Source of the DNA: an uncultured Erythrobacter sp.
GTDB taxonomy: Bacteria; Pseudomonadota; Alphaproteobacteria; Sphingomonadales; Sphingomonadaceae
DNA: 64,000 nucleotides
Assembly: GCA_947493165.1 (NCBI GenBank)
Contig: CANLPY010000001.1
Location: forward strand, 248,001-312,000
Reading direction: 5' to 3'
Below, piece by piece: positions 1 through 9,107 of this stretch. The notes beneath the pieces are model-generated. The model worked only from the letters and a program-made list of their open reading frames with translations, made no database searches and was not told the DNA's origin. Every line of letters starts with the position of its first letter. Position 1 is the first letter of the stretch. A program made the position numbers and the translations under genes.

Positions 1-2
1 GG

Positions 3-284
3 TTCCGAGACGAGCAATTGGGACAAGGCCCGCACATTGCCGCTGGTAGCCCGCGTCGCCATGCGGAGAAGTTCGCAGTGCCTGTCGCGCTTTTCCACGG
101 AACCCTCGATATCAACGTCGATGTGCGTCATTCGCGCGCAATGGCGGACGAATTGAAGGATGCGGGCAAGCAGGTGAGCTACACCGAGTTTGAAGATCTC
201 CAGCACAATCTGGGCGACAGCAAAGCGCGGGCACAGATGCTAAGTGAGATTGATGCGTTTCTAACACAGGCACTTGGCAGCTAA
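3..284 (+). CDS. C-terminal end of an S9-type alpha/beta hydrolase (partial)
   Basis: This is the 3' end of a gene that starts before the window; the frame is open from base 3 to a TAA at 284. The visible 93 residues contain the strand-and-turn FHGTLDINVDVRHS, where the Asp of a Ser-Asp-His triad normally sits in prolyl-oligopeptidase-like enzymes. A later LQHNLGDSKAR carries a candidate catalytic His. Spacing and motif order fit the end of a peptidase S9 or acylaminoacyl-peptidase domain. Substrate and localisation cannot be judged because the nucleophile elbow and N-terminus lie outside the window. Confidence 0.7.
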   Translation, partial: FRDEQLGQGPHIAAGSPRRHAEKFAVPVALFHGTLDINVDVRHSRAMADELKDAGKQVSYTEFEDLQHNLGDSKARAQMLSEIDAFLTQALGS

Positions 285-324
285 ACACTCGACAAATCGT
301 ATCGATCAGGCCAAGTGCGCCGCA

Positions 325-636
325 ATGACTAAGACGATCAAACTACCTGAAGAATGCACCAGCATGGCCGAAGTGCGCGCGGGCGTTGATGCGACAGATC
401 GCGAACTCGTCGCTTTGTTAGAGCGCCGCTTTGGCTACATGCGCGCTGCTGCCCGTATCAAACCGAGCCGGGAAGTGGTTCGCGATGAGGAACGCAAAGC
501 GAGCGTGATTGCAGCTGCTGTTGCAGAAGCCGAGGCGCGCGACCTTCCGGGTGATGTCATCGGCGATATCTGGGAGCGCCTGGTCGAAGGTTCAATCGCT
601 TATGAGTTCGACGAATGGGATAGAACACGCGCCTAG
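325..636 (+). CDS. chorismate mutase, AroQ type
   Basis: A 103-residue all-helical protein of the AroQ chorismate mutase fold, which converts chorismate to prephenate for Phe/Tyr synthesis (family knowledge). The motif order fits: a VRAGVDATDRELVALLERR helix with a catalytic-type Arg, then ARIKPSREVVRDEER, then the final helix with IWERLVEGSIAYE. Length matches single-domain AroQ or PchB-like mutases. I chose the ATG at 325; an upstream TTG at 274 would overlap the previous gene. No signal peptide is seen, so a cytoplasmic location is expected. A PchB-type isochorismate-pyruvate lyase role cannot be excluded. Confidence 0.85.
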   Translation: MTKTIKLPEECTSMAEVRAGVDATDRELVALLERRFGYMRAAARIKPSREVVRDEERKASVIAAAVAEAEARDLPGDVIGDIWERLVEGSIAYEFDEWDRTRA

Positions 637-684
637 GGCTAAGATCTTGCCCCGCAACTCTCTTCACTACCTATACAAAAGAAA

Positions 685-720
685 AGGGCGGCCCTCTCCG
701 TTGAAGGAGGGGGCCGCCCT
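685..720 (-). terminator. Rho-independent terminator after rpsD
   Basis: A 15-bp stem (AGGGCGGCCCTCTCC paired with GGAGGGGGCCGCCCT, one G-T pair) closes a 6-nt loop. On the minus strand it is followed by a T-rich tract (CTTTTCTTTT). It lies just past the rpsD stop and faces the end of the chorismate mutase gene, so it mainly serves rpsD. Confidence 0.85.
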
Positions 721-744
721 GATTCGTTTCGATGTTCCCGCAGA

Positions 745-1359
745 TTAGCGCGAGTAGAACTCGACTACGAGGTTCGGTTCCATCGTTACCGGATAAGGCA
801 CTTCATCAAGCTTTGGTACGCGAGTGAATGCCACCTTGTCGTTGCCATCTGGGACGACATAGTCTGGAATTTCACGCTCTGGCAGGCTCTGCGCTTCGAT
901 AACCAAAGCCATTTCCTTAGCCTTGTCACCAAGCGAAATTACGTCACCAACGTCACAGCGGCGGCTGGCAACATTACATTTAACGCCGTTCACGCGGATG
1001 TGGCCGTGGCTTACAATCTGACGAGCAGCGAAAATCGTTGGCGCGAATTTGGCGCGGTACACGATCATATCCAAACGGCGCTCAAGCAAGCCAATCAGGT
1101 TCTGACCAGTGTCGCCCTTAAGTCGCGTCGCATCTTTATAGGTGCTGCGGAACTGCTTCTCGGTTACGTCGCCGTAATAGCCTTTCAGCTTTTGCTTCGC
1201 GCGCAGCTGAAGGCCGAAATCGCTCATCTTGCTCTTGCGACGCTGACCGTGCTGGCCTGGACCATAAGAACGCTTGTTTACCGGGGAGTTTGGACGGCCC
1301 CAGATGTTTTCACCCATCCGGCGGTCGAGTTTGTGCTTCGAGCTGGTACGCTTCGTCAT
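745..1359 (-). CDS. rpsD: 30S ribosomal protein S4
   Basis: A 204-residue protein of the usual S4 length. The N-terminal part has [18 protein letters not shown] and the GPGQHGQ stretch typical of S4. The S4 RNA-binding domain follows at about residues 92-155 ([12 protein letters not shown], then [14 protein letters not shown]). S4 binds 16S rRNA early in 30S assembly. The N-terminal cysteine cluster of some S4 proteins is absent (C-minus type). The ATG is preceded by GAAGGA at good spacing. It is a single gene with its own promoter and a strong terminator, apart from the other ribosomal protein genes. Confidence 0.98.
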   Translation of the reverse strand: MTKRTSSKHKLDRRMGENIWGRPNSPVNKRSYGPGQHGQRRKSKMSDFGLQLRAKQKLKGYYGDVTEKQFRSTYKDATRLKGDTGQNLIGLLERRLDMIVYRAKFAPTIFAARQIVSHGHIRVNGVKCNVASRRCDVGDVISLGDKAKEMALVIEAQSLPEREIPDYVVPDGNDKVAFTRVPKLDEVPYPVTMEPNLVVEFYSR

Positions 1360-1484
1360 AGGATAAATCCTTCAAATCTACTGAGCCGCCCCAGTGGCGA
1401 CCATTTAACCCGGCATCGCTCCGCTGAAATGCTTCAACGCGGCCTCTGCTTCACCGGGGTGCAGGGCCAATTTGCGAAGGCGCG

Positions 1485-1512
1485 CGAATAGCAGGAATGG
1501 GGCGTGCGTCAA
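1485..1512 (-). promoter_or_regulatory. candidate sigma-70 promoter of rpsD
   Basis: On the minus strand, TTGACG (1507-1512) and TATTCG (1485-1490) are separated by 16 bp, about 125 bp upstream of the rpsD ATG. The TTGACG box is a close -35 match; the -10 is weaker. The region from 1360 to 1534 holds no other feature I can support. Confidence 0.4.
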
Positions 1513-1534
1513 GCCATTGTGGGGCTATCTCGGC

Positions 1535-2272
1535 TCAGGAATCCTGATCGCGCCGTTGCAGCGATGATAGCACACCGCGCAAGGTGCGGATTTCCAAATG
1601 ATTCCATCCGGGTTTGGTCAGAACGTTGCGCAATGTGCGAGCAGTTGCTTCTCTACGCGGTTCGGGCAGGAAATACCCCTTTGGCTCTAGCATGGCTTCA
1701 AGATGAGTGACCAAACCATCAAGGTCTTCTTGCGGCGCAGGAGGGAGCACGTCTTCCTCTGTGGGCTGGACCATCCCTGCTTCATCGCTAGCGGCTTTTG
1801 ACCACTCATAGGCGCATAAGATCACCGCTTGCGCGAGATTGAGCGAGCCAAATTCCGGGTTAATCGGCACAGTCAGGATGCTGCGTGCAAGGGCGACATC
1901 TTCGATGGCTAATCCCGATGCTTCGCGGCCAAACAAAATCGCGCTGCGACCGGACTGGGCCTTCATCTCAATTGCCGCTTCGTTAGGCGTGACGACTGAC
2001 TTCGAAACGCCGCGCTTGCGCACGGTGGTGGCATAGATGTTCGCACAATCCCCCACAGCTTCTTCTGTCGTCTCGAACACTTGTGCGCGTTCCAGCACAA
2101 TATCTGCCCCCGCAGCTGTTGGCCCAGCGGCGGGATTGGGCCAGCCATCGCGCGGTGCGACAAGGCGCATCTCGCTCAGCCCGAAATTGAGCATAGCGCG
2201 AGCTGCATGACCAATGTTTTCACCCATCTGCGGGCGAACAAGCACGATTACGGGCTGATTGATGTCGGTCAT
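1535..2272 (-). CDS. trmJ: tRNA (Cm32/Um32) 2'-O-methyltransferase, SpoU/TrmJ family
   Basis: 245 residues with the SPOUT trefoil-knot signatures. They are an N-terminal VRPQMGENIGHAARAM (motif 1 Asn/Arg), FGREASGL at about residue 115 (motif 2), and VPINPEFGSLNLAQAV at about 136-151 (motif 3, SAM pocket). TrmJ methylates the 2'-OH of position 32 in the tRNA anticodon loop. The long helical C-terminus after the knot fits TrmJ rather than TrmL. It is the last gene of the rpiB-glyA-nrdR run and starts 8 nt after nrdR. The TrmJ assignment against other TrmH-like enzymes is by length and motif only. Confidence 0.85.
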   Translation of the reverse strand: MTDINQPVIVLVRPQMGENIGHAARAMLNFGLSEMRLVAPRDGWPNPAAGPTAAGADIVLERAQVFETTEEAVGDCANIYATTVRKRGVSKSVVTPNEAAIEMKAQSGRSAILFGREASGLAIEDVALARSILTVPINPEFGSLNLAQAVILCAYEWSKAASDEAGMVQPTEEDVLPPAPQEDLDGLVTHLEAMLEPKGYFLPEPRREATARTLRNVLTKPGWNHLEIRTLRGVLSSLQRRDQDS

Positions 2273-2280
2273 AAGCGCGG

Positions 2281-2757
2281 TCAGTCCTGCGCAGCTTCCT
2301 GCACAGTGCTGGCAAATTCTTCAAAATCGCGTGCTTCTGAAAAGTCGCGGTAGACGCTGGCAAACCGGATGTAAGCGACGCTGTCGATCTGTTTCAGCCC
2401 TTCCATAACCATTTCGCCGATCTTAGCAGAAGGGACTTCGGCATCACCGGCGGTTTCGACTTGGCGCTGAATGCCGGAGACCAACCGGTCAATCCGGTCC
2501 TGTGTCACGCCGCGCTTGCGGCAGGCGAGGGAGACTGAGCGTTCCAGCTTGTCCCGGTCAAACGGCTCACGGCGTTCTTCTTTGCCATTATCGCCCGCTT
2601 TGACGATAACGACTTCGCGCAATTGCACGCGTTCAAAAGTGGTGAAGCGTGCGCCGCAGCTGGAACATTGCCGCCGTCGCCGGGTCGCGGTTGCGTCCTC
2701 GGTTGGGCGGCTGTCTTTGACCTGACTGTCGTCATTCGCGCAAAAGGGGCAGCGCAT
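2281..2757 (-). CDS. nrdR: transcriptional repressor NrdR
   Basis: 158 residues. The N-terminal zinc ribbon has Cys3, Cys6, Cys31 and Cys34 (MRCPFC and CSSCGARF) with the basic RRRR preceding the second pair. An ATP-cone domain occupies about residues 49-139 ([20 protein letters not shown], then ACRKR). NrdR senses dATP/ATP and represses ribonucleotide reductase genes (family knowledge). Its position after glyA is common in alphaproteobacteria. No nrd gene or obvious NrdR-box pair is present in this window. Confidence 0.97.
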   Translation of the reverse strand: MRCPFCANDDSQVKDSRPTEDATATRRRRQCSSCGARFTTFERVQLREVVIVKAGDNGKEERREPFDRDKLERSVSLACRKRGVTQDRIDRLVSGIQRQVETAGDAEVPSAKIGEMVMEGLKQIDSVAYIRFASVYRDFSEARDFEEFASTVQEAAQD

Positions 2758-2766
2758 ATCTAGGGA

Positions 2767-2985
2767 CTACTTCTTGATACGATTGTAAAAGGCGATGCCT
2801 GCGCCGGCGGCAAGTCCGAGAGGTAGGCTGATAACGGGCAGGATCGCTCCTGCAACGGCGCCGATCGCCGCACCTGTCAGCACTGGCTTGGTCGAAGGGT
2901 GCTTCATCCCCTGCTTCGCCATACCCGATAGCTCAGTTTTGCTGTCTTCGATCCAATCGGGACCATCATCTTGCGGGGTGTTCAT
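2767..2985 (-). CDS. small glycine-rich membrane protein, unknown function
   Basis: 72 residues from the ATG at 2985, chosen because it is preceded by a GAGAG ribosome-binding site; a longer frame would run into glyA. The first 35 residues are acidic and soluble (DDGPDWIEDSKTE). The rest is one hydrophobic, glycine-zipper-like hairpin (GAAIGAVAGAILPVISLPLGLAAGAG) with a basic C-terminus. I do not recognise a family with a known role. It sits in frame between glyA and nrdR with short gaps, so it is very probably co-transcribed with them. Confidence 0.65.
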   Translation of the reverse strand: MNTPQDDGPDWIEDSKTELSGMAKQGMKHPSTKPVLTGAAIGAVAGAILPVISLPLGLAAGAGIAFYNRIKK

Positions 2986-2996
2986 GATAGCTGCTC

Positions 2997-4307
2997 TCAC
3001 ATGCCCGGATAGACAGTGAAGGCGGCGCACAATTCGCTAACCCGGTTGCGGACGCTCTCTTCCACTTGGGCATCGCCTTCTGGGCCGTTTTTGGACAAGC
3101 CATCGACCACTTCGGCGATCAATTTTCCAACAATGCGGAATTCAACCGGGCCAAAGCCACGCGTTGTGCCAGCAGGCGTCCCGAGACGTATTCCGCTGGT
3201 CACGAAGGGTGAGCGTGTGTCGAACGGAATACCGTTCTTGTTGCAGGTGAGCCAAGCACGGTCGAGGCCTGCTTCGGCGGCCTTACCCGTCACGTCCTTT
3301 GCGGTGAGGTCAACCAACATAGAGTGGTTATCCGTCCCGCCAGACACGATCCGAAGGCCATTCTCTTCAAGGCTGGCTGCAAGCGCGCGGGCATTCTCAA
3401 CGATGCGGTGCGCATAGGTTTTGAAGTCAGGCCTCAGCGCTTCCCGAAAGGCAACGGCCTTACCGGCGATAACGTGCATCAACGGTCCGCCTTGAAGGCC
3501 GGGGAATACGGCCATGTTCAGTGGCTTGGTGAACTTCTCATCATTCCACAAGATTATGCCAGAGCGTGGTCCGCGCAAGCTTTTGTGCGTGGTCGACGTC
3601 ACAATGTCGCAATGCGGGAATGGGGAAGGGTGGGCGCCGCCAGCAACGAGCCCCGAAATGTGGCTCATATCGCACAAGAGGACCGCGCCAACTTCATCCG
3701 CAATCGCGCGGAAGGCTGCGAAATCCCATTGGCGCGAATAGGCTGTGCCGCCGCAGATAATCAGCTTTGGCTTATGTTTACGCGCGGTGGCCGCAACCGC
3801 ATCCATATCTATCAGCTCATCGCCCTCGGTCACGCCGTAACTGACTGGGTTGAACCATTTGCCGCTCATGTTGACAGGCGAACCGTGGGTCAAGTGACCG
3901 CCAGAATTGAGGTCTAAACCCATGAACGTGTCGCCCGGCTCTAACAGACCCAAGAACACAGCTTGGTTCATCTGGCTGCCACTGTTCGGTTGGACATTGG
4001 CAAAGTTGCAGCCGAACAATTGCTTGGCGCGTTCAATTGCCAAAGTCTCGACAACATCGGCATAATCACAACCGCCGTAATAGCGCTTGCCCGGATAACC
4101 TTCGGCGTATTTGTTGGTGAACACGCTGCCGGTCGCCTCTAACACAGCTTTGGACGCGATATTCTCGCTCGCGATTAGCTCAATTTTATCGCGCTGGCGG
4201 GCGAGCTCATTGCCGATTGCGGCTGCAATTTCAGGATCAGCGGTAGCGAGGTCATCGTTCCAGAAACCGTCCATCACGGGAAGAACGTCAGAAGGGGCGG
4301 TGCTCAT
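2997..4307 (-). CDS. glyA: serine hydroxymethyltransferase
   Basis: 436 residues. It interconverts serine and glycine with transfer of the C1 unit to tetrahydrofolate, in the cytoplasm. Family signatures are clear: [11 protein letters not shown] near residue 42, [13 protein letters not shown] at 68-79, and the PLP-binding lysine in [13 protein letters not shown] (about Lys242). The open frame extends upstream through rpiB in another frame. The ATG at 4307 gives the standard N-terminus and overlaps the rpiB stop as ATGA, which suggests translational coupling. Confidence 0.98.
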   Translation of the reverse strand: MSTAPSDVLPVMDGFWNDDLATADPEIAAAIGNELARQRDKIELIASENIASKAVLEATGSVFTNKYAEGYPGKRYYGGCDYADVVETLAIERAKQLFGCNFANVQPNSGSQMNQAVFLGLLEPGDTFMGLDLNSGGHLTHGSPVNMSGKWFNPVSYGVTEGDELIDMDAVAATARKHKPKLIICGGTAYSRQWDFAAFRAIADEVGAVLLCDMSHISGLVAGGAHPSPFPHCDIVTSTTHKSLRGPRSGIILWNDEKFTKPLNMAVFPGLQGGPLMHVIAGKAVAFREALRPDFKTYAHRIVENARALAASLEENGLRIVSGGTDNHSMLVDLTAKDVTGKAAEAGLDRAWLTCNKNGIPFDTRSPFVTSGIRLGTPAGTTRGFGPVEFRIVGKLIAEVVDGLSKNGPEGDAQVEESVRNRVSELCAAFTVYPGM

Positions 4308-4783
4308 TGGTGGGTCTCGATTCGTGTCGTCTGGATGGGCGGAGTGCCAAGTTTGGCAACGCGGCGTTGGTGGCGACCGTCGGGATCGCCAGCGTCGGCA
4401 AATTCTGTGTCTAGGAAGGTGGCAATGCAGCTCTTTGCCATTTCGATGCCGGTCAGCCGCGCACCTAGCGCGATGGCATTGGCATTGTTGTGTTCGCGCG
4501 CAAGGGCGGCGGACAGCGGCTCTGACACCAGCGCACAGCGCACGCCGGGATGGCGGTTTACGCTGATTGAAATGCCAATCCCCGATCCGCAAAGGGCGAT
4601 GCCGCGCTCGACGGTTCCCTCCGCGACGACTTCGGCCAATTTATAGCCATAGTCGGGGTAATCGACGCTCTCGCCTGCGGCCGGGCCAAGGTCTGCGACT
4701 TCATGGCCTTCTTCAATGAGCCATTCGGTCAATTCCGCCTTCATATCTGTGGCGGCGTGATCTGATGCAATTGCTATACGCAT
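4304..4783 (-). CDS. rpiB: ribose-5-phosphate isomerase B
   Basis: 159 residues of the RpiB/LacAB fold. It interconverts ribose-5-P and ribulose-5-P in the pentose phosphate pathway. Diagnostic stretches are [11 protein letters not shown] at the N-terminus, [12 protein letters not shown], the active-site Cys in [13 protein letters not shown], and [16 protein letters not shown]. It heads the rpiB-glyA-(membrane)-nrdR-trmJ run. Its TGA overlaps the glyA ATG by four bases. Confidence 0.95.
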   Translation of the reverse strand: MRIAIASDHAATDMKAELTEWLIEEGHEVADLGPAAGESVDYPDYGYKLAEVVAEGTVERGIALCGSGIGISISVNRHPGVRCALVSEPLSAALAREHNNANAIALGARLTGIEMAKSCIATFLDTEFADAGDPDGRHQRRVAKLGTPPIQTTRIETHQ

Positions 4784-4961
4784 GCGGAGTGATTTAAGGC
4801 CTCGCGTGCCCGATGACTAGGCCCACTAAGCGGCTTTTCCGGTGGCTTTTGTCAAAGCTGGCCCGCAAACTTTGTATTTCGCCGTGCGGACTAGGCAAAG
4901 ACGCGCCATTTGACTTGTGGAACAAGCCTAAGCATCACTCAGAAAACACGAGGGGAATTGA

Positions 4962-6641
4962 ATGCGTTGGCTGACTTTTGCGGTGATGGTTGTAATCGGC
5001 ATTGCGTTGGCCGTTCTTGGGACCACACCGCAACCTCCGAAAGCGGATGATTTTGACCCGAGCGCGTTTTCCGCTTCAAGAGCGATGGACCACGTACGGA
5101 TTATCGCCGCAGAGCCGCATCCAACCGGGTCTGAGGCCAATGCTCAGGTGCGCGGCTACTTGGTGGCTGAAATGGAAGCGCTGGGCGCAGAGGTCTCACT
5201 GGCGGAGGGGGCTGTGCCAGAGCGCAGCCTTGCACGCTTTGGAAGGTGGAGCGGAAAGGCACCTGAGGCGCTGACGTTGACCAATGTCATTGGCGTGATC
5301 CCCGGGCGCAATCGCACACTGCCAGCCATCGCGCTGATGTCGCATCACGATACGGTTTATGGCTCGCCCGGCGCGTCAGATGACACCGCAGGCGTTGCGA
5401 GCATTCTGGAGGCCGCTCGCGCGATCACAGCACAAGGCGCAACCGAACGCGACATAATCATGCTGTTTACCGATGGTGAGGAGTTGGGCCTGCTTGGCGC
5501 GCAGCAATTCATCGATGAGAATCCCTTGGCGGACCGGATTGGTGCGATCATCAATCTGGAGGCGCGAGGCGCGGGCGGGCGCACGACCTTGTTCCAGACC
5601 TCGAAGGACAATGGCGCGGCGATCGAGCTGTATGGGGATGCGGTTTCGCGGCCGGGCGGGTCTTCGCTCGCAAGCTTTGTTTACGAGGTGCTGCCGAACA
5701 ACACCGATCTGACGCCCGCGCTTAAGCGGCCATATGTTGCCTATAACCTGTCGTTTATCGGAAGGCCGGGTCTCTATCATTCGCCAAAGGCGACGCCCGA
5801 AAACCTTGATCAGGGCGCGCTGCAGGATATGGGAGATCAGACGCTGGAGCTGACGCTGGCGCTCGCCAATGGGGATGCGCTGCCAGAGGCGGCGGAGGAT
5901 CGCACATTCTTCGATGTGTTCGGAATTTTCCTGCTGCATTACGGCACAGTGGTGGGCTGGGCATTGTTCGCAATAACCGCGGTGCTGCATGTGATTTGCC
6001 TGCGGCTGAATGCGCCGGGCGGCCGGTGGAGAAGCCTGGCCGCATCGGCGGTAGTGATCCTGGGCGGCGGGCTCACACTTTACATTGTCAATGCAATCTC
6101 AGGGCAGGGTGCGGGCGAGGGCATCTATTACGACCGCTTGGCCGCAATCCCGATGCTGGAGGTGCAGGCGCTGCTGATCTGTATCGCAGCACTTGCGGTC
6201 AGCGCGCCATTGTGGGCGGGGCGGCGCGGGAGCATTGTGGGCGTTCTGATCGCTCTCGCCATGCAGATATTCGTCCCCACCACCGCATTTCTGGTGGTTT
6301 GGCCGCTGCTGCTCGCCGGAATTCTCGGGGTGGCGACGGGCAAACCTGATGGAGCAATCGCGAAGGTTGTCTCGGTGCTTTGCGGCGGCGTTGTGCTGGG
6401 GTTGATGCTTCAGTTTGGGCATCAAGTCATGCAGGGTGTTGGACCGGATGTCCCGATGGTGGCGGCGCTGCTCGCGGCTTTGATGGTGCCGGTGCTTGGC
6501 CCAATGATCCCGGCGGTGAACGCAAAGCGCTGCTTTTTGATCGCAGCGGCTTGCCTAGTCGGCGCGCTCGCCATTGCGACCTGGGTGCGGTTCGACCCCG
6601 TCGCCGATACGGTGCCCCTTTACGATTCAATGAAGGGCTAG
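4962..6641 (+). CDS. M28-family metallopeptidase with C-terminal multi-pass membrane domain
   Basis: 559 residues. A signal or anchor helix covers residues 4-20. A zinc aminopeptidase domain follows with the M28 ligand pattern: His129 (SHHDT), Asp141 (ASDDTAG), Glu173/174 (DGEELG), Glu200 (INLEARG) and a His in GLYHSPKAT. After about residue 320 there are roughly eight hydrophobic segments to the end. This arrangement resembles ER-type M28 peptidases (Fxna-like). The catalytic domain probably faces the periplasm (inference). It is a single gene with CACGAGGGG before the ATG. The substrate is unknown. Confidence 0.85.
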   Translation: MRWLTFAVMVVIGIALAVLGTTPQPPKADDFDPSAFSASRAMDHVRIIAAEPHPTGSEANAQVRGYLVAEMEALGAEVSLAEGAVPERSLARFGRWSGKAPEALTLTNVIGVIPGRNRTLPAIALMSHHDTVYGSPGASDDTAGVASILEAARAITAQGATERDIIMLFTDGEELGLLGAQQFIDENPLADRIGAIINLEARGAGGRTTLFQTSKDNGAAIELYGDAVSRPGGSSLASFVYEVLPNNTDLTPALKRPYVAYNLSFIGRPGLYHSPKATPENLDQGALQDMGDQTLELTLALANGDALPEAAEDRTFFDVFGIFLLHYGTVVGWALFAITAVLHVICLRLNAPGGRWRSLAASAVVILGGGLTLYIVNAISGQGAGEGIYYDRLAAIPMLEVQALLICIAALAVSAPLWAGRRGSIVGVLIALAMQIFVPTTAFLVVWPLLLAGILGVATGKPDGAIAKVVSVLCGGVVLGLMLQFGHQVMQGVGPDVPMVAALLAALMVPVLGPMIPAVNAKRCFLIAAACLVGALAIATWVRFDPVADTVPLYDSMKG

Positions 6642-6648
6642 GGCTCGA

Positions 6649-7026
6649 CTAGATTAGCCACGAATTGGGTTTTGGCATTGGCTCTTTTTGCACGGCGTTG
6701 ATCATCGCAAGGACAGAGCGCACGCCTGCGAGAATTGCCAATGCAGCTGCGGGCAGCGCCACAAATCCGCCAATCGCGACCTCAGCGATAACAGAAATTA
6801 CTGCGATTGCTGTAAAGGCGACCGCAAGAGCAAACAGCCAAAACGTTTTGATATGATACGAATAATGGCTGCCCTCCCAATCTTCCTGAGCGCCTCCACG
6901 AAAGACAAAGGCAAGCACCACGCCAACCACGCCGCTTACTCCGGTGAAATACGTGCCAAGATACAGCACAGACACCACAAAAGGTCGGTTTGCCAGAAGT
7001 GAAGCAGCAGAGGTGTCGTTAGACAA
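6649..7026 (-). CDS. DUF4870-like small membrane protein
   Basis: 125 residues with about three transmembrane helices: residues 14-42, 60-85 and 86-110. The HYSYHIKTFW stretch ahead of the second hydrophobic segment is typical of the DUF4870/TM2-like membrane family. Function is not known. It lies convergent with the M28 peptidase gene (7-nt gap) and downstream of rpoD on the same strand, 47 nt from the rpoD stop. No clear terminator separates it from rpoD. Confidence 0.7.
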   Translation of the reverse strand: MSNDTSAASLLANRPFVVSVLYLGTYFTGVSGVVGVVLAFVFRGGAQEDWEGSHYSYHIKTFWLFALAVAFTAIAVISVIAEVAIGGFVALPAAALAILAGVRSVLAMINAVQKEPMPKPNSWLI

Positions 7027-7073
7027 AAAGAACCCCTCCGCAAGGCCTCAATACGATTCGTCTCATCGCTTTC

Positions 7074-9098
7074 CTATTGATCCAAGAAACTTCGCATCTT
7101 GCGCGATCGGCTTGGGTGCTTGAGCTTGCGCAGCGCCTTTGCCTCAATCTGCCGGATACGTTCGCGCGTCACGCTGAACTGCTGGCCCACTTCTTCCAAA
7201 GTGTGGTCGGTGTTCATGCCGATGCCAAAACGCATCCGCAGCACGCGCTCTTCACGAGGGGTCAGCGATGCGAGCACGCGGGTGACCGTTTCCTTGAGGT
7301 TGGCCTGAATTGCAGCATCCACGGGGATGATCGCGTTCTTATCCTCAATGAAATCACCAAGGTGCGAATCTTCCTCATCGCCAATTGGCGTTTCGAGGCT
7401 GATCGGTTCCTTGGCGATTTTCATCACCTTGCGCACTTTTTCAAGCGGCATGGATAGGCGCGCTGCCATTTCCTCTGGGGTTGGCTCGCGGCCTTCTTCG
7501 TGCAGGAATTGACGCGAGGTTCGCACCAACTTGTTGATCGTCTCGATCATATGGACCGGAATACGGATTGTGCGCGCTTGGTCGGCAATCGAGCGGGTGA
7601 TCGCCTGACGGATCCACCATGTTGCATAGGTGCTGAATTTGTAGCCGCGGCGATATTCAAATTTATCAACCGCCTTCATCAAGCCGATGTTACCTTCTTG
7701 AATAAGATCAAGGAATTGCAGCCCGCGATTGGTGTATTTCTTGGCGATGGAAATCACCAGACGAAGGTTCGCTTCCACCATTTCCTTCTTGGCGATACGT
7801 GCCTCGCGTTCGCCCTTCTGCACCATGTTGACGATGCGGCGGAATTCGGGGAGCGCCATGCCGGTATTGGCAGCAATATCGGTAATCTCCGTGCGAATGC
7901 GCTCAATCGCGGCCGCTTCTTTCTCTGCGAAAGACGCCCACTTCTTATCTTTCTTTGCGTTTGCCTTGATCCAGCTGTCGTCGAGTTCATTGCCGACATA
8001 GGAATTAAGGAAATCGATCCGCTTAATCTTGTGGCGTTCTGCCAGACGCAGCATTTGACCACCCAGCGCGGTCAAGCGGCGGTTAAAGGCATAAAGGTTG
8101 TCGACCAGAAATTCGATTTTGGTCGCGTGGAACTGCATGCTTTCCACTTCCGCGGTAAGCTCTTCGCCGAGTTTCTCGTATTTGTTTTCCTTGGCTTTCG
8201 GAAATTCATTACCCGCTGCCAAAGTGTCGACCCGCTCGCCTTGCAGCTTTTCAAAGGTCTTGAACAGCTTGGTAATGCGAGCAAATCGCTCAATCGCGTC
8301 AGGCTTAAGCGTGGCTTCCATCTGTGCGAGTGAAAGAGTGTTGTCCTCTTCCTCTTCATCGTCGCTTTTGGAACTACCTTCTTCGCCGTCTTCATCGTCT
8401 TCAGAATCGTCGTCGCTGTCATCCTCGTCATCATCGCGGATGGTTGGGCCAGCGGTCTCCTCTGAGATTTCGCCGTCATCGTCATCATCGGCGTCTTCAG
8501 CCATTTTGTCGGCAGGCGGCTCTTTGGAAAGCATGGCGTCAAGATCAAGGATCTCGCGCAGCTGCATGTCTTCGTTATTAAGCGCTTCTGACCAATGGAT
8601 GATGGCGTGGAATGTGATCGGGCTTTCGCAAAGCCCAATGATCATCATATCGCGGCCAGCTTCAATGCGCTTTGCGATCGCGATCTCACCTTCGCGGCTG
8701 AGCAGCTCCACTGCGCCCATTTCGCGCAGGTACATGCGGACCGGATCATCAGTGCGCCCGTCCGTAGTCGCCTTTTTGACCGGAGCAGCCTTGGTGTCTT
8801 TCTTGACGTCTTTCTTATCAGCCGCGCCAACTTGCATCTCTGCAACTTCTGCTTCCTGTTCGGCCTCGGCCTCGGCTTCCTCGTCGTTCTCGACGATGTT
8901 CACGCCCATTTCGGAAAGCGCGGTCTGAATGTCTTCGATCTGGTCGGAGCCCATATCACCCGGCAAAGCAGCGTTCAGCTCATCATAGGTGATGTAGCCC
9001 TTCTTCTTCGCCCTGGTCATGAGCTTCTTCACTGACGCCTCGTTGAGGTCGATCAGTGGAGCATCTTCGTTTTCTTTAGCTTTTGCTTTCGAAGCCAT
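7074..9098 (-). CDS. rpoD: RNA polymerase sigma-70 factor RpoD
   Basis: 674 residues, the primary sigma factor. Region 1.1 is at the N-terminus ([22 protein letters not shown]). Region 2 has [19 protein letters not shown] and [13 protein letters not shown]. Region 3 starts at [10 protein letters not shown]. Region 4 ends with [21 protein letters not shown] for -35 recognition. Between regions 1.2 and 2 there is an extremely acidic insert (about residues 200-256, mostly Asp/Glu/Ser), within the non-conserved region of alphaproteobacterial RpoD. It is 9 nt downstream of dnaG, so probably co-transcribed. Confidence 0.98.
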   Translation of the reverse strand: MASKAKAKENEDAPLIDLNEASVKKLMTRAKKKGYITYDELNAALPGDMGSDQIEDIQTALSEMGVNIVENDEEAEAEAEQEAEVAEMQVGAADKKDVKKDTKAAPVKKATTDGRTDDPVRMYLREMGAVELLSREGEIAIAKRIEAGRDMMIIGLCESPITFHAIIHWSEALNNEDMQLREILDLDAMLSKEPPADKMAEDADDDDDGEISEETAGPTIRDDDEDDSDDDSEDDEDGEEGSSKSDDEEEEDNTLSLAQMEATLKPDAIERFARITKLFKTFEKLQGERVDTLAAGNEFPKAKENKYEKLGEELTAEVESMQFHATKIEFLVDNLYAFNRRLTALGGQMLRLAERHKIKRIDFLNSYVGNELDDSWIKANAKKDKKWASFAEKEAAAIERIRTEITDIAANTGMALPEFRRIVNMVQKGEREARIAKKEMVEANLRLVISIAKKYTNRGLQFLDLIQEGNIGLMKAVDKFEYRRGYKFSTYATWWIRQAITRSIADQARTIRIPVHMIETINKLVRTSRQFLHEEGREPTPEEMAARLSMPLEKVRKVMKIAKEPISLETPIGDEEDSHLGDFIEDKNAIIPVDAAIQANLKETVTRVLASLTPREERVLRMRFGIGMNTDHTLEEVGQQFSVTRERIRQIEAKALRKLKHPSRSRKMRSFLDQ

Positions 9099-9107
9099 AA
9101 GTTGCCG

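Noticed and set aside
3324..3917. Plus-strand frame over glyA
   Set aside because: Shadow of a clear conserved gene.
4308..4592. N-terminal extension of glyA giving a 531-residue protein
   Set aside because: The extra part is out of family, is antisense in character to rpiB codon use and overlaps rpiB; the ATG at 4307 gives the usual start.
8098..8928. 276-residue Ser-rich plus-strand frame over rpoD
   Set aside because: It is the reverse complement of the acidic Asp/Glu insert of rpoD and shows no independent features.
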